Shown piece after piece: positions 42,728 through 52,121 of a stretch of DNA of 64,000 bases. The notes under the pieces were generated by a model. The model saw only the letters and a list, made by a program, of their open reading frames with translations. It made no database searches and was not told where the DNA came from. The translations under genes were made by a program, and so were the position numbers. The stretch's first letter is position 1. Each line of letters opens with the position of its first letter. Source of the DNA: Bacillus sp. SJS. Its GTDB lineage: Bacteria; Bacillota; Bacilli; Bacillales; Bacillaceae. The stretch is from NCBI RefSeq assembly GCF_000732485.2, contig NZ_JAQV02000026.1, positions 110,888 to 174,887 on the forward strand, written 5' to 3'.

Positions 42728-44218
42728 TTAGACCTCAAAATTTTCTATGAATGTAGCGAGTGTTCTTGCCATGACTCCTGTCGCACCAGATGGTCCAAGA
42801 CGGCTTTCTTTGTTCGTAACCGAAGTACCTGCAATATCCAAGTGGACCCACGGAGTATCTTCAGCAAACTCTTTCAAGAAAGCCGCAGCCATAATCGCAT
42901 GTCCCTCTCTTCCAGGAGAATTACTCAGATCTGCCATTTTGCTGCTTTTTACACGTTTTGTATCTTTTTCTGTAATCGGCAGCTGCCAGATTGGCTCCCC
43001 GCATTCCTTAGATGCCGCTGTCACTTGTTCATAAAGGGCGTCATTATTCGTCGTTGCACCCGTCATATCATTTCCTAATGCAACAATTACTCCCCCGGTC
43101 AGAGTCGCAACATCAACTAAATGGGTCGCTCCATGATGTTTGGCATATGTGATGGCATCTGCAAGGACAAGCCTTCCTTCGGCATCGGTATTTAACACTT
43201 CAATTGTTTTTCCGCTCATGGAAATGATGACATCGTCCGGCTTGAAGGCAGTTGCTGAAATGACATTGTCTGTAGAAGGAATAACCGCCACTACGTTTTG
43301 CTCAGGCTTTAGCTCGCCGATAATTTCCATCGCTCCAAGCACGGCAGCAGCGCCTCCCATATCCGTTTTCATTCCGACAATTCCTGATTTCGTTTTAATG
43401 GAATATCCGCCTGTATCAAAGGTGATTCCTTTGCCTACAAGGCCAATTGTTTCCGTACTGTTCTCATTTCCATTGTATTTCAGCGTAATCATTTTAGGAG
43501 GCTCAGCGGAACCTTGGTTTACAGCAAGCATCGCGCCCATACCAAGCTTCTGCATCTCTTCTTTTTCAAGAATTTCGCACTCGAAGCCATATCGATCGGC
43601 AAGCATTTTCGCATGTTCTGCAAGCTCATTTGCCTTTAGAATGTTCGACGGCATATTCACAAGCGTCCTCGCTGAATTTGTGCCTCTCCCATGTGCAGCT
43701 CCAACAATTAAAGCAGCTTTTATCTCGGAAGCATCTTCTTTCGTCAAAACCGTTAGCTCTTCAATCTTTTTTTCTGGTTCATTTGATTTATGCTTATAAT
43801 CTTTAATTTTATAGGAAGCGAGCTCGAGTGCCTCAGCCAATGCGTGTGCTGCTTCCAATCCGTTCAGGTGTTCAGAAGTAAAAGAGTCCAAATCAATGAC
43901 TGCCTCTGTTTTCCGGTCAGCAAGAAGACGTTTCACGATATTGCCGAATGCTTCTCTTGCTGCTTCGAAACCCCATTCCTTTTCCCTTCCCAGCCCGGAA
44001 ATGTAAATTCTTTTTATTTGCGTTTTTCCTAATGGAAAAATTTTCGCAACGGCCATGGAGTCCGCACTAATATCCCCTTCTTTTAGCAATGCCGTCACAT
44101 GCCCTTCAAGGCTCTCATCTATAGCTGCAAGTGTGCCCTGCAAAGACTGTGTCTTTTTAAATAATCCTGTAATCAGGGTTTCTTCATTTCCAGTAAGCGT
44201 ATCCATTACTTTGAACAT
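42728..44218 (-). CDS. pepA: Leucyl aminopeptidase PepA (YuiE)
   Basis: 496 residues of the M17 family. The signature [13 protein letters not shown] and the metal and active-site regions ([35 protein letters not shown]) are intact. It removes N-terminal residues from peptides in the cytoplasm as a Zn/Mn hexamer. The ATG at 44218 is eight bases after GGAGG; the upstream in-frame ATG at 44236 overlaps that site. B. subtilis yuiE has this position. Confidence 0.95.
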   Translation of the reverse strand: MFKVMDTLTGNEETLITGLFKKTQSLQGTLAAIDESLEGHVTALLKEGDISADSMAVAKIFPLGKTQIKRIYISGLGREKEWGFEAAREAFGNIVKRLLADRKTEAVIDLDSFTSEHLNGLEAAHALAEALELASYKIKDYKHKSNEPEKKIEELTVLTKEDASEIKAALIVGAAHGRGTNSARTLVNMPSNILKANELAEHAKMLADRYGFECEILEKEEMQKLGMGAMLAVNQGSAEPPKMITLKYNGNENSTETIGLVGKGITFDTGGYSIKTKSGIVGMKTDMGGAAAVLGAMEIIGELKPEQNVVAVIPSTDNVISATAFKPDDVIISMSGKTIEVLNTDAEGRLVLADAITYAKHHGATHLVDVATLTGGVIVALGNDMTGATTNNDALYEQVTAASKECGEPIWQLPITEKDTKRVKSSKMADLSNSPGREGHAIMAAAFLKEFAEDTPWVHLDIAGTSVTNKESRLGPSGATGVMARTLATFIENFEV

Positions 44219-44251
44219 GTCACATTCCTCCATCACGTGTTTTTAATCGGT

Positions 44252-44626
44252 CTATTCAAGGTATAGAATGAGCAAGGGGAGTCTGGGCAGCTCCTTAGTC
44301 ATTTCATAAGGTACCTTATCCGGGACCTGTGGTATAATAAGTAAACAATTTTCCATGAACTGACTTACTTTTTCCAAATCAATGCCCCAGTAAATCGGGC
44401 GGTAGGACTGTATGTACTGCCTGCCAGCGCGCATCATGGCTCTTGACCCTTTTAAGTTGCCGTAGCTGTAATGATAAAGGGCAACAGACATTTGAAGCAA
44501 ACCCTTTAAAAATAGGTTGGACTTGTCTGTCAGCCACATTTCCTCCAGGAGGTCGTGGCACGTATAGAAATCGCCTTCATTAAAATGGATGAAAAACTGG
44601 TAGTATTCCTCCGGATAACCATCCAT
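44252..44626 (-). CDS. DUF309-family protein
   Basis: 124 residues of the DUF309 family, with the typical FIHFNEGDFYTCHDLLEEMW and LFLKGLLQMSVALYHYSYGN segments carrying the conserved Glu and His residues. Structure is all-alpha and the function is unknown. It lies upstream of pepA on the same strand; the start follows AAGGGGGACCGCTTT. Confidence 0.85.
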   Translation of the reverse strand: MDGYPEEYYQFFIHFNEGDFYTCHDLLEEMWLTDKSNLFLKGLLQMSVALYHYSYGNLKGSRAMMRAGRQYIQSYRPIYWGIDLEKVSQFMENCLLIIPQVPDKVPYEMTKELPRLPLLILYLE

Positions 44627-44724
44627 AAAGCGGTCCCCCTTCGCCTGTTATCTTTATTTTATCAGAAGGGGGGAATTTAAACACAATCAAGTGCTGATAC
44701 ATATGGAAGGCAGGAGAATCCATT

Positions 44725-45207
44725 ATGGATATATTTTATAATTTCCCTTTAATAGCTGCTCTGACTGCAATATTTTTCGCTCAGGTTGTGAAAGTACCCA
44801 TTCATTTTATTGCCATTAGAAAATGGGATTGGTCACTCGTAACCAGTACAGGCGGTATGCCCAGCTCCCATTCAGCAGCCGTAACTGCCCTGACAACAGC
44901 CGTGGCACTCGAAGAAGGTCTCGGTTCCACCCTATTTGCCGTGTCGGCAATATTTGCAGTTATCACCATGTTTGATGCAACGGGAGTTCGCCGCCATGCG
45001 GGTGAACAAGCCACTGTTCTTAATAAACTGGTCATTGATTTTAACCGTTTTATGAAAGAAGCGAAAGATTGGCAGCAAAATCAGGAACAGGAAAAACAAA
45101 AGAGGCTAAAGGAATTACTAGGCCATCAGCCAATTGAAGTTTTTTTCGGCGGGATTACTGGAATTCTGCTTACCCTGTTAATGCATTACCTCTTTTTCCA
45201 ACTATAG
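44725..45207 (+). CDS. yuiD: YuiD, divergent PAP2-family (DUF212) membrane protein
   Basis: 160 residues with three to four helices. The family motif is present as STGGMPSSHSAAVTALTTAVAL, followed by FDATGVRRHAGEQATVLN, which corresponds to the acid-phosphatase-like active site of PAP2-type lipid phosphatases. Substrate unknown. The start follows GGCAGGAGAA. It is divergent from the DUF309 gene and 17 bases before the next gene. Confidence 0.92.
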   Translation: MDIFYNFPLIAALTAIFFAQVVKVPIHFIAIRKWDWSLVTSTGGMPSSHSAAVTALTTAVALEEGLGSTLFAVSAIFAVITMFDATGVRRHAGEQATVLNKLVIDFNRFMKEAKDWQQNQEQEKQKRLKELLGHQPIEVFFGGITGILLTLLMHYLFFQL

Positions 45208-45224
45208 GGCATGAGGTGAACCAG

Positions 45225-46058
45225 ATGAAAATTGTTTCGATTTGCCCCAGCAATACCGAGCTTACCGTCTGCCTGGGATTGGCGGACCAATTAGTAGGAC
45301 TCGACGATTTTTCGGATTGGCCGGAGGAAATTAAACACCTGCCAAGACTCGGTCCCGATTTGTCGATACGGATGGATGATCTCGAAAAATGCGAGCCCGA
45401 CTTAGTGCTCGCTTCCCTCAGTGTCCCGGGCATGGAGAAAAATATTGAAGAACTCGAACGGAGAAATCTTCCGTATATGGTATTTGACCCGCAATCCTTT
45501 GAAGATTTAAACGACGATCTGATGAGATTAGGGGAAAGAACTGGCTGCCTTGATAAGGCACAGGAAAAAACGAAGGTGCTCCGCTCGATTGTAAAGCAAT
45601 TTGAAATTAAGTCACTGGAGCTTTCCTCTAAACCCTCCGTCTATTTTGAGTGGTGGCCAAAGCCGATTTTCACTCCTGGAGGAACAAACTGGCTGACTGA
45701 GATGAGCTGTCTTGCGGGCGGAGAAAACATTTTCAGTCAAACCGAAATCCCCAGCATTCAAACGGACTGGGAGGATATTTTAACAAAGGACCCCGATTAT
45801 TTCTTCCTGGTCTGGGTCGGAGTGAAAGAATCAAAAATGAAAATTGAGCATGTTCAAAAAAGGACTCGGTCATCCGAATTATCAGCTCTGCGCAACGGCA
45901 GAGTAATTATGCTGCAGGAAGCGCTTTTTTGCAGGCCATCTCCAAGACTGTATGAAGGACTGGCCAACCTTGCTGCTATCCTGCATCCAGACCATTTTAA
46001 GGACGAAATCTCCCTTATTCGGAATTCTTCAATCTATTCAGGAAGGAAAATTCTTTGA
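45225..46058 (+). CDS. BtuF-like cobalamin-binding protein without signal peptide
   Basis: 277 residues with the class III periplasmic-binding-protein fold (BtuF/FhuD type): KIVSICPSNTELTVCLGL, the conserved helix-spanning middle, and SALRNGRVIMLQEALFCRPSPRL near the end. Unlike transport partners, it has no signal peptide or lipobox in either start choice, so it should stay in the cytoplasm. The ATG at 45225 follows GAGGTGA. No ABC permease is adjacent. It is in operon with yuiD and ends at a strong terminator. Confidence 0.82.
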   Translation: MKIVSICPSNTELTVCLGLADQLVGLDDFSDWPEEIKHLPRLGPDLSIRMDDLEKCEPDLVLASLSVPGMEKNIEELERRNLPYMVFDPQSFEDLNDDLMRLGERTGCLDKAQEKTKVLRSIVKQFEIKSLELSSKPSVYFEWWPKPIFTPGGTNWLTEMSCLAGGENIFSQTEIPSIQTDWEDILTKDPDYFFLVWVGVKESKMKIEHVQKRTRSSELSALRNGRVIMLQEALFCRPSPRLYEGLANLAAILHPDHFKDEISLIRNSSIYSGRKIL

Positions 46059-46087
46059 AATTAAATGCAAATTATAGCCAAATGGTA

Positions 46088-46120
46088 AAGGCAGCTGGAG
46101 AAGATCCCAGCTGCCTTTTT
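46088..46120 (+). terminator. Terminator of yuiD-btuF-like operon
   Basis: GGCAGCTGG pairs with CCAGCTGCC, followed by TTTTTC. Confidence 0.9.
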
Positions 46121-46124
46121 CGCC

Positions 46125-46823
46125 TTAATATCCAGTTTTCGGTTTAGTGTATTGCTGTCTGAATGCTTGCAGGGATTCACTTTCATTCAGCTTTGCCAGT
46201 TCCTTTTCCGTAAAGCTGCCGTCCCCTTTTTTAACAACATAAACCTCAAGTTCTTTTTTGCCCCAATTTTTATAAACATCAGCGACTGTATTAAAATACA
46301 AGTCCAGCCTGTCACCTTTAATGGCTGCACCTTTATCCGCCACAACGCCATATCCATAATCAGGGATAAAAAGCACCGTCCCAATCGGAAATACAGTTAA
46401 ATCTGCAGCGATCGTAGAAAACAAATCCCGCTTCACCTTAACACCGGAATAAGTAATTCCATATTCAGGATGACCGGGATTTTTACCTGTCGACTCAAAT
46501 CCCGCCGTATAGCCGGTAGCAAGAACCTTATGCTTCGGATACTTCTCCCAATCAAAAGCCGTCTCCAAGGAATCCTTCTTACTCACCGCTGAATTTGAAG
46601 AAGTTAGTGCCGCCAAATGGTGATCTGATGGCAAAAACTTCATAGCAAGTCCAAAGAAACGCAGAGATCCGTCTTTTTCATTTTGATATGTATACGTATT
46701 ATATAAATCTTGGGTCAGTTCTCTCGCTTTAACGCCTGAGACACCCTCAAACGTTGCAGCCAATGCTCCTGCAAAAAGCATGGCCATAACAAAACGCCTC
46801 GACCATATTCCAAGCTTTCTCAT
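46125..46823 (-). CDS. yuiC: YuiC, 3D-domain (Sps-like) cell-wall protein
   Basis: 232 residues. A signal peptide ([19 protein letters not shown]) is followed by a linker and a C-terminal 3D domain with the three aspartates in ATGYTAG..., [21 protein letters not shown] and GDRLDLYF. 3D domains are lytic-transglycosylase-like; B. subtilis YuiC acts on peptidoglycan. Probably wall-associated, perhaps in stationary phase or sporulation. Confidence 0.92.
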   Translation of the reverse strand: MRKLGIWSRRFVMAMLFAGALAATFEGVSGVKARELTQDLYNTYTYQNEKDGSLRFFGLAMKFLPSDHHLAALTSSNSAVSKKDSLETAFDWEKYPKHKVLATGYTAGFESTGKNPGHPEYGITYSGVKVKRDLFSTIAADLTVFPIGTVLFIPDYGYGVVADKGAAIKGDRLDLYFNTVADVYKNWGKKELEVYVVKKGDGSFTEKELAKLNESESLQAFRQQYTKPKTGY

Positions 46824-46976
46824 TCTCTTACTCTCACTCCCCTCACTAGACTATTTGTTCCCGTCCGGAAACAAAAATATTCTTCATGAGGGAAATTGAA
46901 AAATTTGTAACAAAAGGATATGTTACTGAATTGATTTCCACACCCTAATGGCTGCATGATTGCGAGTCAGAACAAA

Positions 46977-47005
46977 TAAAAAAACCTCCGAACAATCGGA
47001 AGCCT
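46977..47005 (-). terminator. yuiB terminator
   Basis: CCTCCGA and TCGGAAG arms with a T-run on the minus strand, touching the yuiB stop codon. Confidence 0.8.
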
Positions 47006-47322
47006 CAGAACATTTGATATCCTCTTTTTCTTAACGTCTGGATAACCAGTCCAGAACAAATTGCACCTGCAAGACCGCTTATTAAAATGGTGACATCTAC
47101 TCCCTGAAGAGAAACTACTTTATGAAGCAGGGCGGGAAAAGACTCTCCCGGTGCTGTGAAATAAGAGGCTGCAGCTGTATCATCAATAATTAAAATGCAT
47201 ACAACCGGATAAATAATGGCCATGATCCAAGACATTCTAAGCAGCATGTTCAATAAAAAGCCGATTCCAAAGAACAATACAAAGAACAATACGATTGAAA
47301 TGATAAATACCGGCAATATCAT
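47005..47322 (-). CDS. yuiB: YuiB, small membrane protein
   Basis: 105 residues with three hydrophobic segments (VFIISIVLFFVLFFGIGFLL and following). The order yuiC-yuiB-yuiA and the length match B. subtilis. Function unknown. Confidence 0.85.
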   Translation of the reverse strand: MILPVFIISIVLFFVLFFGIGFLLNMLLRMSWIMAIIYPVVCILIIDDTAAASYFTAPGESFPALLHKVVSLQGVDVTILISGLAGAICSGLVIQTLRKRGYQMF

Positions 47323-47408
47323 ACCTAAAACACCTCCAATACACCAATTTCAGTGTACTGAAAGCGCATTAGATACGTCAATATGAATTTCCCTGAATTT
47401 TCTATATT

Positions 47409-47531
47409 TCAAGACTTTTTTCCAGTTCCATTGCAAAAATCGCAGGTTTCTGTACCGCCTAGCAGCAACTGAAAATATCCCTTACCTGAGCAATATGGAC
47501 ACTCTCTCTTTTCAGCCTTCAATGCAGCCAT
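47409..47531 (-). CDS. yuiA: YuiA, small zinc-finger protein
   Basis: A 40-residue gene read from the bases: MAALKAEKRECPYCSGKGYF and later TCDFCNGTGKKS. Two CxxCxGxG motifs form one half of a DnaJ-type zinc finger, typical of YuiA. The ATG follows GGGGAGA. It lies between yuiB and yumB as in B. subtilis. Such proteins are thought to bind zinc; partner unknown. Confidence 0.88.
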   Translation of the reverse strand: MAALKAEKRECPYCSGKGYFQLLLGGTETCDFCNGTGKKS

Positions 47532-47680
47532 CTCTAATCTCCCCTTTACGATCTATTGTTAATTAAGATAGCAGGTATCTTGTCAACAATAAAGTCAGAT
47601 AAGATGACAAAAGAGCTAATGAAAGCGAATACATCAAGTCCGCACTCCTGTTTTCTTTAATTTTCTTATTTTTTTGAAAA

Positions 47681-48163
47681 TTATAAAAATAAGTTATACG
47701 CGGAGTACTGGAATTGCTCTCCAGGATCCAGCTGATCAAATAACTCCAGTTTAGGATGAATATCTTTTTCTGCCAGAGCTGTAATCAGCAAAGACGCATC
47801 CGGATCCGTTTTCAGCTGCTCGTAAGGAATAAATGCTGCCTCAAAGAGCTCATCTTCCTGGATGCGGATCACATTGCTTGCTGCCCGCAGTTTAAAGATA
47901 ATCATGTTGTCACTGACCTGTCCTTTAATAACGCCGGATCTTACCCCAACAATTCCATCGATGACCGCCTTAACCCCTGTTTCCTCATAAATCTCTCTGA
48001 TTACAGCCTGATCAATCGTTTCATTTCCATCCACAAATCCTGCCGGCAAGGACCACTTCCCCATCAAACCGCCGTATTTCTTTTTTACAACAAGCCACCT
48101 GTTCGATTCATCAGTAACGATACCTGCAGCAGCCAGCCAAACATTTCCCCGTTTACTTGTCAT
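47681..48163 (-). CDS. Nudix hydrolase
   Basis: 160 residues. The Nudix box is complete: GFVDGNETIDQAVIREIYEE followed by TGV. The rest is the usual alpha/beta/alpha fold. Likely hydrolyses a nucleoside diphosphate derivative; the substrate is unknown. The gene is between yuiA and yumB on the same strand, an insertion relative to B. subtilis. Confidence 0.9.
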   Translation of the reverse strand: MTSKRGNVWLAAAGIVTDESNRWLVVKKKYGGLMGKWSLPAGFVDGNETIDQAVIREIYEETGVKAVIDGIVGVRSGVIKGQVSDNMIIFKLRAASNVIRIQEDELFEAAFIPYEQLKTDPDASLLITALAEKDIHPKLELFDQLDPGEQFQYSAYNLFL

Positions 48164-48231
48164 GATGCCACTCCTCTTTCTGTCATTCCATCATATGGTA
48201 TATGCCATTTATTATGTACCCAAAAATAATA

Positions 48232-48260
48232 AAAGGCAAAAGCTATAAGCTTTTGCCTTT
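48232..48260 (-). terminator. yumB terminator
   Basis: AAAGGCAAAAGCT pairs with AGCTTTTGCCTTT, followed on the minus strand by TATTATTTT. Confidence 0.9.
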
Positions 48261-48269
48261 CCTTACTTA

Positions 48270-49481
48270 TTAAAAGAACTTGAATTTTCCTTTTTTCATG
48301 ACCATACCAGGTCCGCCCACCATGTATAGCGCACGGTTGTCGATCATCTTCTTCATGAACGATGCTTTCGTTCCAACAAGCTTCTTGCCGAAAACGGTTC
48401 CTACTGCATCATCTTCACCAAGGGAAGCAACTGTACCTTTAATGTCAGCTTTAAAGCCTTCCATTTCTCCCTGGCCTTTAATTAATACGGATAGGTTTTT
48501 CGCACAAGTTTCACCCTGCTGCATCGCAATTTGTGCAGTTGGAGGGTATGGACGATTGATTTCTTCATTGATAATCAATGAGCAATCTCCAATGATGAAT
48601 ACATCTTTGTGGCCAGGTGCAAGAAGATCAGGAGTAACTTTAACGCGTCCGCGCATGTTCTCGAATCCAGCTTCTTCTACAACACTGTTTCCGCGAACTC
48701 CTGCAGCCCATACAACTGTACCAGCTTTGATTTCTTCCATATGATCATCTTTAGCAACGACGATTCCATCTTCCGTACATTCTTTAATAGCTGTACCGAT
48801 TTTGAATTCTACACCTTTGCGCTCAAGATGATTAACTGCATACTCAACAAGTTCCGGATCAAATCCTGGAAGAGCCGTCGGAGCAGCTTCCACACAGATG
48901 ATGCGGACTTTCTTAGGATCAATATCATATTCGCGGCAAAGCTTTGGAACACGGTTGGAAAGTTCTCCAAGGAACTCGATACCTGTGAATCCTGCTCCCC
49001 CAACAACAATTGTTAAACGGTCATCCTGTTTTACTTCTTCAGTCTGATACGTTGCGAACTGAAGTTCAATATGCTCACGCAATTGGCGGGCAGCATTAAT
49101 GTTTGTAATTCCGAAAGCATATTCCTTCAAACCTTGAATTCCGAAAGTTTCAGGCTGAGAACCCAGTGAAACAACCAGATAGTCGTAATCAAGCTCGCCT
49201 TTTTCAAGAACAATTTTCTTCTCTTCCGGTTTGATCGCAGTTACTGTATCCTGCACGAAGTTCACACGGCTGCTGATTACTTCTTTGATTTGGTAACGGC
49301 ATTTATCGTGATGAAGCGTACCTGCTGAAGCTTCATGCAGCCATGTTGTTTCATAATGGTAATCGTTTTTGTTAACAAGCGTAATATCCGCATCATTAAC
49401 ACCTACTAATTTTGAAAGACGGTTAACCGTAATTAAACCACCATAACCTGCACCTAAAACCACTACTTTTGGTTTATTCAA
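48270..49481 (-). CDS. yumB: YumB, type II NADH dehydrogenase (NDH-2)
   Basis: 403 residues with two dinucleotide-binding motifs: [17 protein letters not shown] (FAD) and [19 protein letters not shown] (NADH), then [14 protein letters not shown]-2 oxidises NADH and reduces menaquinone without pumping protons; it is a peripheral membrane enzyme. A Rex-box-like site at 49593 lies in its promoter region. A second NDH-2 gene, yutJ, lies 5.4 kb away. The start follows AAAGGTGATGTGATTTG. Confidence 0.92.
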   Translation of the reverse strand: MNKPKVVVLGAGYGGLITVNRLSKLVGVNDADITLVNKNDYHYETTWLHEASAGTLHHDKCRYQIKEVISSRVNFVQDTVTAIKPEEKKIVLEKGELDYDYLVVSLGSQPETFGIQGLKEYAFGITNINAARQLREHIELQFATYQTEEVKQDDRLTIVVGGAGFTGIEFLGELSNRVPKLCREYDIDPKKVRIICVEAAPTALPGFDPELVEYAVNHLERKGVEFKIGTAIKECTEDGIVVAKDDHMEEIKAGTVVWAAGVRGNSVVEEAGFENMRGRVKVTPDLLAPGHKDVFIIGDCSLIINEEINRPYPPTAQIAMQQGETCAKNLSVLIKGQGEMEGFKADIKGTVASLGEDDAVGTVFGKKLVGTKASFMKKMIDNRALYMVGGPGMVMKKGKFKFF

Positions 49482-49592
49482 GACAAATCACATCACCTTT
49501 ACTAAATTTGTGGGAATAAGAGAACTGAAAATAATACCTTCGTATATTTTCCGCTTCTTTTCACCATTTTATTTTGTTTTTTGCCAAAAACT

Positions 49593-49610
49593 TTGTGAAA
49601 TACTTCACTA
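49593..49610 (-). promoter_or_regulatory. Rex-box-like operator upstream of yumB
   Basis: TTGTGAA-ATAC-TTCACTA matches the Rex consensus TTGTGAA-N4-TTCACAA at all but one position. It lies 112-129 bases upstream of the yumB start, next to a TATAGT hexamer usable as a -10. Rex senses the NADH/NAD+ ratio and controls an ndh gene in Bacillus, so the target fits. A weaker half-site is at 49694-49700. Confidence 0.65.
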
Positions 49611-49922
49611 TATAGTACACAAAAAAATAATCCACCATTTAAAGAATGGTTCACAAAAAATTAACAATTATGCCTATTACCAATATTAATCCTTTGTGAA
49701 ATGTTTTTCAAGTTCTAATTAACCCAAATCATCAGTTGCGAAAATTCCGAAAATAAGGTAGGATACTTACTTAAATTGCACTCTATTCGCCATTCGATTA
49801 TGAAAGAAAAGGCTGCAATCTCTAGATTAGGAAAAACTTACCAGATTTTTTTGGAAGATGAGCTTCCCAAAAAAATATGGTATGATATAAGTAAGAATAG
49901 TTATCAATTAGGGGGTTGCATT
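49611..49922. other. Intergenic region between yumB and yumC
   Basis: No gene is supported; an open frame from 49776 joins yumC but has no ribosome site. TATGAT (about 49880-49886) before yumC may be its -10. Confidence 0.45.
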
Positions 49923-50918
49923 GTGAAAGAAGATACAAAGGTTTACGACATTACCATCATTGGCGGAGGACCCGTCGGCTTGTTCACAGCATTTTATGGA
50001 GGAATGAGACAAACAAGCGTTAAAATCATCGAAAGTCTTCCTCAGCTTGGCGGACAGCTTTCTGCCCTTTATCCTGAAAAATACATATATGATGTAGCTG
50101 GTTTTCCAAAAGTCCGTGCGCAGGAACTTATCAACAATTTAAAAGAGCAAATGGCTATGTTCAACCCTGCCGTTGCCTTGGATCAGGCAGTGGAAGAAGT
50201 CGAAAAACAAGCGGACGGCGTCTTTAAGCTGACCACCAACTCTGAAATCCACTATACAAAAACCATCATCATCACCGCTGGAAACGGAGCATTCCAGCCG
50301 CGCCGCCTTGAACTTGAAAATGCTCCGCAATACGAAGGCAAAAACATGCACTACTTCATCGATGATCTTAAGTCCTTTGCCGGCAAACGCGTCATGATCT
50401 GCGGCGGCGGAGATTCAGCTCTTGACTGGGCCCTTATGCTTGAACCAATCGCGGAAAAAGTCACACTTGTCCACCGCCGCGACAAATTCCGTGCCCACGA
50501 GCACAGCGTAGAACAGCTGATGAACTCCAAGGTCGAAGTCATGACTCCATTTATTCCTGAGGAAATTATCGGTGAAGACCGCATTGAACAAGTCGTCCTT
50601 CAGGAAGTAAAAGGCGAGCGCAAAGAAGTCATTGAGATTGATGACCTCATTGTCAACTTCGGATTCGTTTCCTCGCTTGGTCCAATTAAAAACTGGGATC
50701 TGAACATCGAAAAGAATAATATTCTTGTGAACTCAAAAATGGAAACAAACATCGAAGGCATCTACGCAGCAGGAGATATTTGTACGTACGAAGGAAAAGT
50801 GAAGCTCATCGCCAGCGGTTTTGGTGAAGCACCAACTGCTGTCAACAACGCAAAAGCATACATTGATCCAAAAGCGCGCGTTCAGCCGCTTCATAGTACT
50901 AGTTTGTTTGAGAAATAA
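49923..50918 (+). CDS. yumC: YumC, ferredoxin/flavodoxin-NADP+ reductase type 2
   Basis: 331 residues of the thioredoxin-reductase-like FNR2 family. FAD motif [20 protein letters not shown] motif [17 protein letters not shown] and [19 protein letters not shown] are clear; the CxxC pair of true thioredoxin reductase is absent. It exchanges electrons between NADPH and ferredoxin/flavodoxin and can reduce bacillithiol and ferric chelates in relatives. The GTG at 49923 follows GGGGGTT; the upstream extension to 49776 lacks such a site. Essential in B. subtilis. Confidence 0.95.
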   Translation: MKEDTKVYDITIIGGGPVGLFTAFYGGMRQTSVKIIESLPQLGGQLSALYPEKYIYDVAGFPKVRAQELINNLKEQMAMFNPAVALDQAVEEVEKQADGVFKLTTNSEIHYTKTIIITAGNGAFQPRRLELENAPQYEGKNMHYFIDDLKSFAGKRVMICGGGDSALDWALMLEPIAEKVTLVHRRDKFRAHEHSVEQLMNSKVEVMTPFIPEEIIGEDRIEQVVLQEVKGERKEVIEIDDLIVNFGFVSSLGPIKNWDLNIEKNNILVNSKMETNIEGIYAAGDICTYEGKVKLIASGFGEAPTAVNNAKAYIDPKARVQPLHSTSLFEK

Positions 50919-50923
50919 TGTAA

Positions 50924-50955
50924 TACCGCCCTCCTTTGAAGGGGCGGTTTTTTTT
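50924..50955 (+). terminator. yumC terminator
   Basis: ACCGCCC pairs with GGGCGGT, followed by eight T. Confidence 0.93.
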
Positions 50956-50997
50956 ATGCGATTTTTGGGTGTGAAAATGGTGTGGGAGTTTTTGATG

Positions 50998-51418
50998 TTT
51001 GTCTGACTATTTTGTCTGACAAATCCCCTGACTTCCAGTTTGTCTGACGATTTTGTCTGACAAACCCCTGTATTTCCGGTTTGTCTGACTATTTTGTCTG
51101 ACAAACCCCCTGATTTCAAGTTTGTCTGACTATTTTGTCTGACAAACTCCTGTATTTCCGGTTTGTCTGACTATTTTGTCTGACAAACACCCTGATTTCC
51201 AGTTTGTCTGACGATTTTGTCTGACAAACCCCTGTATTTCCGGTTTGTCTGACTATTTTGTCTGACAAACCCCTGTATTTCCAGTTTGTCTGACGATTTT
51301 GTCTGACAAACTCCTGTATTTCCGGTTTGTCTGACTATTTTGTCTGACAAATCCCCTGATTTCCAGTTTGTCTGACGATTTTGTCTGACAACCCCCCTGT
51401 ATTTCCGGTTTGTCTTGC
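50998..51418. repeat. Hairpin array 4 (41-bp period, ten units)
   Basis: Each unit holds arms GTTTGTCTGAC and GTCTGACAAAC (complementary at ten of eleven positions) with a TATTTT or GATTTT loop, followed by a 13- to 14-base spacer. Arms begin at 51001, 51042, 51083, 51124, 51165, 51206, 51247, 51288, 51329 and 51370, exactly 41 bp apart, plus a degraded half unit at 51412. Loop and spacer alternate between two types over much of the array, so an 82-bp dimer is the likely amplified unit. It starts about 40 bases after the yumC terminator and ends 120 bases before the transposase gene. The 13-bp word TTTGTCTGACAAA is itself a palindrome. Spacers are near-identical and no cas gene is near, so it is not a CRISPR. 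Confidence 0.93.
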
Positions 51419-51539
51419 AATCCTATAATTCCTGACTCCCCCTCATCTCCTAATAATTTTACCGGCAGCAAAAATTGTTGAAGGAGTTGGAATGTTTTTG
51501 CAGAATAGAGTAATTAAATAAATAGAAAGGCGGAACTAT

Positions 51540-52121
51540 ATGCAAAGTCCTAGAAAGTGGAGCCAGAATCCTGGTGGAATGTATCATATAACGGCTAGAG
51601 CTATTAGAAGGTGGACGTTATTTGAAGATTATCGTGACAAAGACCGCTATCTCCTTATTCTCCAAGAAACCCAGCTCAAATACCCCTTTAAACTGCACGC
51701 CTTTTGCTTAATGAAAAATCATGTTCACCTGCTTATCGAAGTATTGGATCATCAGCCAAGTATTTTTATGAAAGAAATTAACTATCGATACGCCAGATAC
51801 TTTAACTCGAGACATAACTTCAAAGGCCATCTATTCGAAGGCAGATTCTACGCTGATCCCATTACGACTATCTCCAAATTCCTCAACACAACCCGCTATA
51901 TCCATTTAAACCCCTACAAAGCCATGGCCGTCCAGCAGGCGGAAAACTACAAATGGAGCAGTTATCCTTATTTGGTCAAGAGCCTTGAATGCGCGATCCT
52001 CTATAAAGACAAAACTCTAAGTCACTTTCCCCATCCTTCAGAAGAAAACTATAAGCATTTCGTTGAAGAATTAAAATGGAGTGAGAAAGAGGAAGGAAAC
52101 GAAAAAAAGGTCCTGAATTAG
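51540..52121 (+). CDS. REP-associated-type Y1 (HUH) transposase
   Basis: 193 residues of the Y1_Tnp superfamily, RAYT branch. The HUH motif is NHVHLLIE (about residue 60), then the family segments YFNSRHNFKGHLFEGRF and TTRYIHLNPYKAM, which contain the Tyr and the conserved HLNP. RAYTs cut single-stranded DNA at REP-type hairpins and are usually domesticated rather than autonomous. The ATG at 51540 follows GAAAGGCGG. It lies directly downstream of a 41-bp hairpin array. No IS200-like ends or partner gene are seen, so it is not a standard IS copy. Confidence 0.88.
   Translation: MQSPRKWSQNPGGMYHITARAIRRWTLFEDYRDKDRYLLILQETQLKYPFKLHAFCLMKNHVHLLIEVLDHQPSIFMKEINYRYARYFNSRHNFKGHLFEGRFYADPITTISKFLNTTRYIHLNPYKAMAVQQAENYKWSSYPYLVKSLECAILYKDKTLSHFPHPSEENYKHFVEELKWSEKEEGNEKKVLN

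Noticed and set aside
42725..44032. Plus-strand frames opposite pepA
   Set aside because: They are shadows of the clearly conserved minus-strand PepA gene.
49776..49922. 49-codon N-terminal extension of yumC
   Set aside because: The FNR2 family starts at the FAD motif shortly after 49923, and the GTG there has a strong ribosome site; the extension has none.
50998..51418. CRISPR array
   Set aside because: The units, including the spacers, are nearly identical, the period is 41 bp and no cas gene is near.
51540..52121. Autonomous IS200/IS605 element
   Set aside because: No element ends, partner gene or duplicate copy is seen; the protein is of the REP-associated type.
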